DNA of 64,000 nucleotides from Amoebophrya sp. A120 (lineage: Eukaryota; Sar; Dinophyceae; Syndiniales; Amoebophryaceae). The DNA lies in NCBI GenBank assembly GCA_905178155.1, contig CAJINV010000002.1:11658591-11722590 (forward strand), in the 5' to 3' direction. Both the position numbers and the translations under genes were made by a program. Below, piece after piece: positions 32,401-42,411 of this stretch. The notes below the pieces were generated by a model, which saw nothing but the letters and a program-made list of their open reading frames with translations, searched no databases and was not told the DNA's origin. The stretch's first letter is position 1. The number at the start of each line of letters is the position of its first letter.

Positions 32401-33776
32401 TCACTTCTGCGTCGCCGGATTGGACATGAACTGCGAGTGCTGCAGCTGAATGGCGTTCCTCGCCCGGTGCACTTTCGCGCGGAACGGGGACACGAAGTCT
32501 TCCCGCTCTTGCAAGAGCATCTTTTCGACTTGCCCCGTCTTCACATCGTGCTCGATCTTCTCCCGCAGCTCCATGATGCGGGTCAGGACCAAAACATCCG
32601 ACGGCACTGTGAGTTTTTGAAATTTCAGATGCGCGAAAGTGAAACAGCAAAGTTGTCTCGCATGCGAGGACTCAGACTCACTCACGCCTACAACAAAAAC
32701 GACAAATCAATACTGATCAGTCCCTTCCGCTGGATGTCCAACTGGTTGAAGATCAGTTTCAGGTCCACTTCGAAGGGCAGCGGCATCCGCTTCTTCATGG
32801 CGATCAAGAACTCGGGCAGCGACAAGATTCCGTTTCCGTTCATATCCAGAGCGCGGAGAGCACGATCGGGAGAACCGAATTCCTGAAACACCCACTCTGC
32901 GTAGCGGACCATTTGGGTCGGATAACTCTGGTATTCCTGTGGTAGTTTGAGGATACGGATAGGGGGAAGGGTGATGAGTTTTTCAATCAATTTGTGCCGT
33001 CGAAAAAAAGGTATGTAGAAATCCATCAATTACTCTCTTGGAAGTACCTGCATCTCCGGTGTCTTGTAGTCTTCCAAACTGGCGAAACCGGAGAACAGAT
33101 CCTTGAGTTTTTTCTTTGCCCCCCTGCGCGACTTGCCACCACTCTGTCGGTTGTTCTCCTCTTCTTCCTCCTCCTGACTGGCCCGCGCCTGCAGCGGGTT
33201 TTGCAGCGCCACCAGCTCCCGCACCTGCTCGACGGATTCTCCGGATCGCACGGCCACGTACAATGGCTCGAAGGAAAGTTCCTTCCGCTGCACGCTGTTG
33301 TGGTTAGTGCTCATGTCGTACCGAGCCTCCTCGGACAAGTGGCTGTCCTCCAGAAACGCCTGCCTTCTGCGCTTCTTCAAGTCCTGTGGGGTCACGTGCA
33401 CTGGGACGAACGAGCGGCGCTCCATCTCCGCCAGAAACGCGTTCCGCTTCTCCTTCGGCTTCTTCGGTGACTGGAGCGCTGGCAATTTTCTCGTCGTGGT
33501 AGCGGCCGAATCAGTCATGTCCGGAGCGCCCTGCTTGGAACTAGCTTGTTTCTTCTTCGCAGAGAGGTGCTGCTGCATGCGTTCCTCCTTTTTCGCAATT
33601 TCCGCTTTGATCCTTTCCGAACGGAAGTCTCGTTTCTCCCGTCCGTACGTCTTGGTGGGTTGCTTTGCCGCGAAGGGATCCGGGATGTACTTGCTGCGGA
33701 GCCGGAATTGGTAATCCACACCGTCCACGGCATACCTGGACAATTCGTAGGCGTATGAGGCGTCTGACGCAGTCAT
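32401..33776 (-). CDS. EF-hand calcium-binding protein (3 exons)
   Basis: Exons 33776-33048, 32936-32714 and 32606-32401 join in phase to 385 residues (donors GTACTT and GTATTG, acceptors ACAG). A canonical EF-hand loop DMNGNGILSLPE (about 274-285, with Asp, Asn, Asn and final Glu in place) sits in the middle exon, preceded by the entering helix SPDRALRAL. A second, degenerate hand (LDIQRKGLI) follows. The N-terminal 240 residues are Lys/Arg/Glu-rich and probably helical or disordered. Calcium-dependent protein binding is likely; the partner is unknown. Confidence 0.8.
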
Positions 33777-34513
33777 AAATTACATCCACGGGGCATGGGA
33801 CATTCATCTGTCTGATGAGCATCCCCGCGGCCCGACGGTGTAATGGTCGACAATGGAACTACTTTAGTTCAAGGCCCCCGCGGAAAAGACCGCACAAAGT
33901 TGTCTGACTAGCATTGACGGCGCCCGCCGCTGTGCTCGATATTGGGCAAAAAAATTCCTGAGCTGCCGCGCAAAACTGTCTGATTAGCATGTACGAAGCC
34001 CTGCGGTACACTCGACATTGGACCTAATTCAGATCAAAGTTAGCGCGCGAAAAACCGGGCAAAACTGTGTGATTAGCATTCACGGCGCAGACGCTATGCT
34101 CGACATTCATTGGGAAACAAAGTTCCTAAGCTGCTGCGCAAAACTATCTGATTAGCATTCACAGCGCCAGGCGCCACGCTCGACATTGGGGAAAGACAGT
34201 CACATTTGCCGCGCAAACCTGTCTGCTTGGCATCCTCGGCGCTTGTTGCTGTGCTCGATATTGGGTTTGGGCCTAAACAAGGTGGCCCACCACGAGATGC
34301 AAATATAACCTGATTTCCCGAGATACCATGGCCATACACAAGACGTGGCAAAGAAATGACCTGGCCCACTAATGTCCCCGGCGCTCGATGTCGATGCTGT
34401 TTTCGACAGCCGATATCTTCAAAGTAATTGTTTCGCGAAATTAATTTTTCTGCTCATTGAACAGCACTGTTCTAAAGACAGGAGGTCAGCATCCGAACCA
34501 GGAAAAAAAATCC
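33777..34513. other. Intergenic with degenerate tandem repeat
   Basis: No gene. The right flank of the EF-hand gene holds the repeat at 33891-34265. The rest, up to the stop of the next gene, shows nothing. Confidence 0.6.
33891..34265. repeat. Five-copy degenerate tandem repeat, unit 67-93 bp
   Basis: Each unit contains (G)CGCAAAACTGTCTGATTAGCA-like sequence, then a GGCGC-rich part and GCTCGACATTGG. Copies start near 33892, 33966, 34059, 34136 and 34203. Spacing varies, so it is an old or slipping array. It does not encode a consistent peptide. Confidence 0.8.
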
Positions 34514-36666
34514 CTACCCTCGCAGGTATAGGCGCTGCATCATCAGGATCGCCTGCGCCAGATGGTCCATTGCGTTTCCGGCCGGCCGCATCTGCTGCGC
34601 TAATTCGACGTGCGTTGGATTCTCAAAGATCTTCACCCGACCCTTGGAAATCGCGGACAGACAGTCCGCCATGCCTTCCAAGTACGCGCGCTGCTGCTCC
34701 GTGGACTGCACCTTCCACGCCGCGGCGGTCATCAGACAGTTGTCGTCCATCCAGGACTGAGACTTTTCGCTGTACACTTTCGCGGTCATCTTCGCCCACT
34801 CGGCCGTGTAATCCTCCGAAACCAGCCCCTGCTCGACCAGCTTCGGGTCGATCTTCTTGCTCTCGTCAACCACCTCCACGCCTTCGGGTCTCGGCAGCAT
34901 GCGCGCGTTCGGGTCGTTGTCCAACAACAGATACGGGTTTACCGCACCAGACGGCGCGGACACACGCGACAAATCGCGCTGCAGAATCATGCTGGCGGCG
35001 TCAATCGAGGATTCCTGATTGTCCCCGAGCGTGATGATCGAGGACTCGTGCAGGTTGGTGGCAGCAGCAGGAGTTACTTCGTCGATGCTGTGATGTTCCA
35101 TGGACAGACTGGTCGCCGCGCCCTCCAGCGTCGTGGTCGACGGCTCGCCGAGCAGGGTGGACGGTTCGTCCAGCAGCTGCAAATTGTCCAAATCGTAGTC
35201 TTCGAGCGGCTTGCACATGTCCTGCACCAGCGTCATGAACGACATCATGCTTTCGATCGCAGGTCCGTTAGTGGGCTTCTCGATCGGGGGCTTGGAGACG
35301 CGCGCCTCCGGCTCCGGGTGCTCGAGGTAGCTCCACTCGTGCAGTAGTTTCCGCAGCGGCGGCAGGCTCTTCGTGTTGTGCGAAAGCAAGGACGCCGCGC
35401 GGTGTATTGAGAGGAAAAATCCCCCCTCCCCATATCGAAAGCGAAGTTTGTGTTGCTGTATTTGAGTACACAAATCGCATTTGTCTTGCTGGAGAGGACT
35501 GCAGACCCATACCAAGCCTGAGTAGAGAGGCTTTGACTTAGGCGCTTAGCATGAAAAGCGTCCGTGGTGTTGGCTCAACAGCATGACAAACCGCCTCCAT
35601 AATGGGACGGAAGCTGCTGCCCTTGTCTTCTTGCAACACAAACGTGATTTGTGACCTCAAATCAGCAACACAATTTTTCGAAAACCTACCGCTTCAATAT
35701 GGGGAGGGGAAATTTTTCCTTGCGATACGGTGCTTCGACGGGGACAAGGACCCGGACATCGAGGTGGAGCCATGCGTGGTGGAGGCTTTCTTCTTCGTCG
35801 GGGTCTTCGCTAGAGTAGACGCCTGGTCCACCTTCTGCGTTTCCAAAGACGTGCTGGTGCTCCCGTGCGCCGCGACCTGGTGCTCCTCTTCGATGGCGAC
35901 GTGGCGGTGCACTTTGGTATCCACAGAAAAAAAACCCATCCACATCGATTTTTTGCATGACAAACACAGAATTTTATGTTTGTTTTGCATGACAAATTGG
36001 ATGTGGATGGGTGTTTTTTCCTGGATATTTGGACTCCGCTTCGTCCAGCTCGGTTTCCACCGGGATCTCCGTTAAGTCGGTACGGAGGACGTCGACCTCA
36101 TCGAAGATGTCCTTCGTTTCTTCCTCGGCAATCGTGTGGAGCAACGCGTCCTCCTGCGGAACCACGACGCTTTCGACGACCGGGTCAGCCGCGTGCTCTA
36201 CCGGCTCCTCGGCAACCGCCTCCGCAACGGCTTCCACGACTTCCCCCGCCTCGGGAACCGCAGCAGGCTCGCCTTCAACGACATGCGTTTCTGCCTCTTC
36301 TGCTGCCTCGGCGGCGGCCGCCGCTTCCTCTTCGACTGCTGCCTCCGCTGGCACCTCCTCTGGTGCAGCGACCTCCTCAGCGGCGGGAGCCTCCTCTGCG
36401 GCAGCTTCTTCTGTTTCAGCAACAGCTGGCTCTTCAGCAACCTGCTCGACTTCCGCCACAGCCTCTGCCTCTTCAACCGCCGGTGCCTCTTCCACAGCAG
36501 CTACCTCCTGTGCCGCATCTGTCTTCACTGCAGCTTCCTCTGCAGGTGCAGCTTCCACCTCCGCTGCAGCCGGCGTCTCCTCCACTGCAGTCGGCACTTC
36601 TTCGACCGGAGCCGGGGATTCCTCGCCCACAGCAGCAGCTACTTCAAGAATCTGTTCTTCCGCCAT
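34514..36666 (-). CDS. Unknown protein with Glu/Ala-rich N-terminal half (3 exons, both introns are introners)
   Basis: Exons 36666-36028, 35912-35728 and 35399-34514 join through direct repeats CCAAA and CACCG to 569 residues. The first exon is highly repetitive in Glu, Ala, Val and Pro (for example VEETPAAAEVEAAPAEEA), probably an extended or coiled acidic region. The middle exon is Ser/Thr/His/Lys-rich. The last exon has a more complex, probably folded end (about 440-569; AEWAKMTAKVYSEKSQSWMDD, YLEGMADCLSAISKGRVKIF). No known domain is recognised. ATG 36666 is the only plausible start. Confidence 0.75.
35405..35727. mobile_element. Introner element, family 2
   Basis: 323 bp between direct repeats CGGTG (35400-35404, 35728-35732). 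TIR core AGGAAAAATCCCCCCTCCCC, starts TAT, ends ATA. The interior is the reverse complement of the copy at 52343-52718, yet both lie in minus-strand genes. Confidence 0.93.
35918..36027. mobile_element. Miniature introner element, family 5
   Basis: Only 110 bp between direct repeats TTTGG (35913-35917, 36028-36032). TIRs TATCCA...AAAAAA(A)CACCCATCCACAT cover most of it, with TTGTCATGC/GCATGACAA toward the centre. Excision joins ELDEAESK|VHRHVAIEEE in frame. Confidence 0.9.
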
Positions 36667-37247
36667 TGTTGTCAGTGTTAACTTGTTTCAAAGTTGTGAA
36701 AAGGTGGCTTTTCCGTCTTCAATCACTCTATCAGCAATACGTTCTGCGCTCTCTCACCCAGTCTGGCTTTTTGATTCGCACCCCAGAAAAAATAACGGCT
36801 GTGGCAATTCTTTCGAATAAGCGAGACGATTTTGCGAAGGAAAAGTCTGGAGGGAAAGCATGCTTTTTTTTACATTGATGACGACAGATAGACGATTCGG
36901 CTTCAACGATACGACGTGGTTACGATCGGAAATTACGACGAGGATAACAACTCTACGTAACTAACAAGTGGGATGTTGGAAAACTTGTTTTCAAAGGATT
37001 CTCTATCAAAGTGGGGAATGCTATTCTCAATAAAATAGTAGATGTTCAACGAAATTCGACGACAAGCATGAACATCCAGCTCCAGCCTTCGCAAAGCGCA
37101 TCTTGTGACGAAGAACTTCCCACGTAAAGCATTTTGCTTCTGCGTAGTAGCGTTTATCCATGGTTGCAGGAGAGCTTTTCGAAATTTCAGAGTCGTTCGC
37201 TGTCGCTTTCATCAAATTCTCAGTCGTATTCAAGACAAATAAGACGA
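36667..37247. other. Intergenic, nothing seen
   Basis: About 580 bases between the Glu/Ala-rich protein gene and the RIO1 gene; short frames only. Confidence 0.5.
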
Positions 37248-39878
37248 TCACTTTTTTCCGTGCTTCTTCTTCAGTTTTTTCGGAATCTTTTCCGCACGCT
37301 TCTCCTCCTTTTCCTTCTTGACCTGCGCCTTCCACTCCGCCTTGCTCACGTTGGGATCCCGTACGCCTTCAGGGAGCTTCTTTTCTTTCGGCGGTCTTTT
37401 TTTCTTGTCGTCAGCATCGGCTCCTTCGACCGGTAGGTCCTCTGCTGGCGTGGCGTCGATGATTGGAGAAGCAGCTACAGCCGATTCGTCTGCTTCGTCT
37501 TCACTGCTACTACTGTCCTTCTCGTCTGTAATTTCGGGAGGGAGTAGTCGCTCGACGGTTTTTTCTGCCAGATCAGGACTTGCGACAACTTCTTCTCTAG
37601 TCGCAGCATGATCTTCTAGAACCGATTTCAGCCCCTCCTCAACGTCGTCCTCCAAGTGCTCGCTCGTAACGCAAGTGGAACTGACCTCCGACTTGCCGCA
37701 GCTTGTTTTCTTTTCCCGCTTCTTTTCGCGGTATTTTCTCCACTTCTCCAAATGCTTCTCCCGTCGCTCTGCACGCTGCTGCTTCACGATCTTCTGGACG
37801 CTGGACTCCTCCTTGTTTCTGTTCGGATTTTCCTCATCGTCGCTGCCTTCCTCGTCCGCGTCCGATTCCTCCTCGGAAACAGAGGAAAGCAGGCTGTTTC
37901 TGCGATCCGCTAGAAGGTTGTTCACCAGCACCTGTACGTTTTTTCTTGAAAAAAATGATTTATTGCCATGCTCTTGATGCGAAAGTGAAACACAAACACC
38001 AGTCTGCCATCGAGAACTCCCGGCTAAGCATGGGTATGCACTTCATTTCAAAAAAACTCTATCCAGCACTACCGACTCGCCACGCTGCAGCTTTGCCATA
38101 TCCTTTTCCAAGGCGCCGACTTCCGAAATTTGGTGCAAATTCGACGGCACCCAGGTGTTCCTGAATTCGTCCTCCTGGGCGTAATCGGCCGCTTCCTTTT
38201 CGAAAGTGAAAATTTCCTCCAGATCATCCTCCCTCTCGTCCACCACCCACTGATAGAGCCACCGCAACGGCAGTACCTCCACCCCCTGCTTCTCGAAGAA
38301 GGCGTTGACGTTTTGGCAGTCGCGCTTCAAGAAGTCTAGTGCCTGCGGGTGGTCCATCTCCACGGACTGAGAGACGTCGATCATGTACACGTTCTGGTCG
38401 TAGTAGAGCATGTTGTACTCAGACAGATCGCCATGCACCAATTTGCAACTTTGGAAAAGGTCCCGGATCATGCGCACGCAGTGAAGGTAAACCGCGTTCC
38501 ACTTGTTGGTTATTTCATCATCGTCGGGCTTAAGAACGTCGGTGGTGCAGGGAATGTTCTCTGGATTCACGTCCTTCAACCTTGGCGCAGCGACGCCTTC
38601 TTGAGTGTCCCCGACAAGTGTCATGACTAGAACGTTGCCGCGGTGCTCGATGGGAAACGGGCATTTGATGAGCTTCGCCTTCTGGCGGATGCGCATCAGG
38701 TTCCGGAACTCTTTCTCGCACCATTGCGCGACCACCTTCCTGGGGTTCCCTTTAGTGCAGGAATACCTGAACCGGTAATCCCCCTCAGTATAGCGTGCGC
38801 GATCCTTGAAGACCAGCACTGAGGTTTTGAAAACCTTCACTGCGAGGTGCTGCGTCACTTCTGCGTTTTTTACCTGCGGCAGGGCGTGTGGCTGCTGGAG
38901 CTGCGTGTTTGCTGTGTTCTCGGCCGAATTTGCTTGGTCAGCGGCTGCGGCGGCCTTCGCTAATCGCTGCGCTTTTAGAGGGTTCGTCCGGTAGCGATTA
39001 TTCTTGTTCTTTTTATTCCCTGGATTGTTGAGCTGCTCCTCTTGCGGTCCGATAGGCTGCTCTGCGTTCTCCATCAAGAACGCTTTCTTTTTGTTGCTGA
39101 AGCCCTTATTGTGGTTGGTTTTCGGCACTCCCCGCGCACTTGATTTCAGGGCGGCATTGCAATTCTCCTCTTCGGGCTCCATGTCGTCGTCGTGATCTGA
39201 GTCGGAATGATCCCGCTCGATCGCATGTTCTGCTTCGACCACGTCCTCTTGTGCTAGGCCCCCTTGGTTGGTATTGTCAGCCGACTTTCTTGGGACCCCC
39301 TCCTCGCCCCCCACCACGGACGCCGCATCGGACCCGTAGTGCGCCACCAAATCCCGCTTGGTCGTACTAGCGTACACGTTTGCTTCTTTCCCGGTGGAAA
39401 TGCACCCGTGGATGCTTTCGAGCAGACCGTTTTGCAGAAATTTGTGCAGCACCCGCAGCGTGCGGTCGTCTAGACACTGCTGGACCGTGGCGCGGCTGTC
39501 GCGACTGATCCCGATCGCCCGGGGCGCGGAGGCTTTCTTCTCCGAGTTCTCGATGGAATTCTTGGTCGCGTGCGTCATGGACACGGGCTGCAAGTTTATC
39601 TTGTTCGCGAACTTCTGGCAGGCCACACGCTCGGCCGTGCCCTCGCTCCGGATCGACTTCTTCAAGGCCCCTGAGGAAGCTTGATCCGGGCTGCAGGTGT
39701 CCATCTTCGCTGCAAACACATCATCCTCGTCGCCCGAACTGTATTCTTCGTTGTAGTCCTCGCTGCTGTAGGGCCGTGCGGTCTCTGCGTCCGAAAAGTT
39801 GTAGTTTTTGTGGCTGGTCGTGCAGTTGTAGACGATTTTCGTCTTTGCCGCAATGGAGGTAGCAGCAGCGACGGTCAT
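37248..39878 (-). CDS. RIOK1: RIO1-type atypical protein kinase (2 exons)
   Basis: Atypical Ser/Thr kinase/ATPase of late 40S subunit maturation. Exons 39878-38058 and 37931-37248 (donor AGA|GTTTTT, acceptor GTACAG) join to about 834 residues. Seen: the RIO nucleotide loop STGKEANVY (161-169), catalytic Lys in LAVKVFKTS (K348), CPFPIEHRGNVLVMT hinge region, catalytic loop LVHGDLSEYNMLYY (D484) and metal-binding YMIDVSQSVE (D501). An unusual insert of about 160 residues, acidic then Asn/Lys/Ala-rich, separates the loop from the catalytic Lys (about 175-340). The second exon is the Lys/Glu-rich tail ending KIPKKLKKKHGKK, as in other RIO1 proteins. Confidence 0.95.
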
Positions 39879-40473
39879 TTTTGCTTTGGTAATTTCGGAT
39901 CTACTAATAAACTTGCTTCTGCAAAGCCAAAGACGAATTCAAGTAGTTGCTGAACTTCATCAATAAATGCAGTTTGTTGACAAACGGATTCCCTTTGGAT
40001 GTACGGCTTCAAGAAGATACAGCTCCTGTCTGAAAAGGATCGCAAACATAATTAAGCTGGTTCCTGGTTAACAACTTGAACATAGTGATCACGATCTCTC
40101 TTTTCAATTTCACAGACGAGCGCTTTGTCTTCAGAGATCGCGACCTGCAGGAATTTTTTTTTTGATCGCGGATCTTTCGCTTCGGATCGAATGAAAGACT
40201 CTGGAAGTTCATTGTTGCGATGATCCTACGGCATCTTTGATGTCTTTCATCTTTCCGCGAGATCTTCTTTTGACTTTTTTCCTTCCATGAACAAAGAAAT
40301 CACCACTCCACAACCTGAGAGGGCAGTAGGGCGCATAGCACTTACTCAGAAAAGATTGATCATCAGAAAACATTTCAAGTGTAGCAAAACAGTCAAAACT
40401 ACAAACATCGGAAAAGAGTAGAAACCTGCTGTGCATCAACGTTACAATGTGAATGATGTTGTACAATCCATGC
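39879..40473. other. Intergenic, nothing beyond a partial shared motif
   Basis: About 595 bases. AAACGGATTCC near 39982, about 105 bp upstream of the RIO1 ATG, partly matches the motif upstream of the helicase and PhyH-like genes. There is no coding signal. Confidence 0.45.
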
Positions 40474-41349
40474 TCACTTTCCCGCCAGCGCTGTCGGATC
40501 CGCCTTCACATTTGCATACAGCACCACCTTCGCGAGCTCCAGCTCGTCTAATCGCGGCAGAACCTTGGCGTACGACACCTCCGGATCCATGGGCGAATCC
40601 CCGCTGGACAAATAATCGCGCAGCGCCCACACCGTAAAACGGTAGCGGTGCGTGCCTTTTTTCGGACAAATCAAAGCGAAGTCGCGCTTGCCGGCGGAGT
40701 TTTTGCCGATGAAGACCAGCTTCTGGTTACGGTACACACTCGCGAAGTTGCTATCGTCGAAGCTACTCCAATCCCCCGGTATATTGACCGCCCAGAAATG
40801 GTTGAAGATTTTGTTGGTTTGCTCCCCAACCCCGTTCGGATAATCCATGTCCTCCACCACGATTGCGACGGATAGTGCCTTGGGGCAAGCTTCGCGACCC
40901 TTTTTCAGAATCGGGTGCCCCAGTCCGCTGTTCGCCGGCATGCCTTCCCACGAGAGGGCGGGGACGGAGTGTGTGGGAGCACCGCCGATGCACGTGAAGG
41001 AATTGTCGATCGTCCCGCCAGCGATCATGCTCGCCGCATGCACGACGAGGCAGTCGCAGCCGTAGCAGTTCTCCCATTTTGGCGGTGGGGGGTCGGCGGG
41101 TGGCGCCGGTGTGGTGGCCCAGAAAACGTACGGGAAAGGTCCGCTTGGTGGGGCTGGTGGCGCTGGGGTTTCGAAAGTGAAGAAATCCTGCGGCAAATCT
41201 TTTTCGTCGACCCTCTGTGTGTTTTTCTTGAGCAACAGGTTCTTCTTCCCGAGGGCGAGAGGTACAACTACGGGAAGCACCAAGACCCAGCGGAGCCGCA
41301 CTGCGATCCTGGACCGCCCCGGTCTACGGGCGGTCATAGTGGCCCTCAT
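40474..41349 (-). CDS. Secreted PEBP-family (phosphatidylethanolamine-binding / YbhB-like) protein
   Basis: Single frame of 291 residues. The Arg-rich start is followed by a hydrophobic segment (WVLVLPVVVPLALG), a probable signal peptide or anchor, then a Pro-rich linker. The PEBP fold runs from about 120: FTCIGGAPTHSVPALSWEGMP, SVAIVVEDMDYPN, NHFWAVNIPGDW, LICPKKGTHRYRFTVWAL. The arrangement is closer to the bacterial YbhB/YbcL branch than to animal RKIP, judged from the HFWAVNIPG block. The ligand in this organism is unknown. Confidence 0.88.
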   Translation of the reverse strand: MRATMTARRPGRSRIAVRLRWVLVLPVVVPLALGKKNLLLKKNTQRVDEKDLPQDFFTFETPAPPAPPSGPFPYVFWATTPAPPADPPPPKWENCYGCDCLVVHAASMIAGGTIDNSFTCIGGAPTHSVPALSWEGMPANSGLGHPILKKGREACPKALSVAIVVEDMDYPNGVGEQTNKIFNHFWAVNIPGDWSSFDDSNFASVYRNQKLVFIGKNSAGKRDFALICPKKGTHRYRFTVWALRDYLSSGDSPMDPEVSYAKVLPRLDELELAKVVLYANVKADPTALAGK

Positions 41350-42411
41350 TATGTCATGGCGCTGCCGTAAGTAGCACGGTCGCTAGTGAAGGTGAAAGTA
41401 GTTTTCAAATCATACCACAACAGAAAACGAACCACACAGGACGACGAAAAACAAGAAAAAGGGTTTGCAATCCCTATCAATGTTCTTGGACGAACAAGCG
41501 AACACCACTAGAACCACCGTGCCGGCGGAGAGTCCAAGCGTAACTTCAGACATCATAAGCAAATCGAATCCGGTGCTTACTCTGAACGAAAAGTAGGCAA
41601 GCAAGATGCGGTAACCAACACCGTCGTGGTGAATGAAACCGTTAAGCGAAAAGTAGGAAAGTAAGGTTCCTTGTAGTAGTGTTCGATCCATTTTTAAGTT
41701 CACGCGTGATGAGCGCGCCAGCCCTTGCCCCCGCAGCCGAGCAGCAAAAACCAGCAGCTCTCCTAGGGTGTTTTTCATCGTCAATTTTGATTTCTTGCTC
41801 CGAAACTCTAGTATAGTCCACAAATACATTTGTTAAAGTTAATTTCAGTGCGTTGACAAAAAAGCAAACTCATCAAGATGTGCCGATTGCAAGAAAAGCA
41901 AAAGGTCAACGACTACTGCGTTGAGGTTCATATTGTAGCAACAGTTCATCTGTTCTAGCCCGAGAAATCTATCGTGGCTGCATTGCTGATATCAAAATCA
42001 AAAGAACTAGTAACATCCAGGGCGGGCACCACAACGAACCGCGTAACTTCCAATGAGTCTCGTGTTTGTTGCCAGCGTAGATGCAAGAGCTGCACTCAGT
42101 CTGAGACGCTCCTGCCCTTCCAACGGTTCTGGTGGTTGTTACAAGGGGAATAAAGGTGCTACAAATACAACAGTGTTTTGGTACTATTGCTAAGTAAGTC
42201 TCAGATGATATTTCGTTCGCCATCCAGTGGCGCGAAAAAGAAGAACTTTGTTCCGAATTAGGAGTTAGTGAACTACTTCTTGCATACTGCTCTACAATTT
42301 CCTAAAAAGAAGACGAGATCTCCTGGGGGGGATCTGCGATTATATCAATTGGCCTGATATTGTTACAAAAGAAGTGTGAAAAATTTTACTGTATCACATC
42401 CGCACGACCTC
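41350..42411. other. About 1 kb with no supported gene
   Basis: A 139-codon minus frame (41410-41829) with hydrophobic stretches and an in-frame ATG is the only candidate. It has no recognisable motif or conserved pattern, so it is left unassigned. The rest is AT-rich with short frames. Confidence 0.4.

Noticed and set aside
41410-41829. Minus-strand 139-codon frame with hydrophobic segments
   Set aside because: The strand is right, but there is no signature or conserved pattern. Kept only as a note in the gap description.
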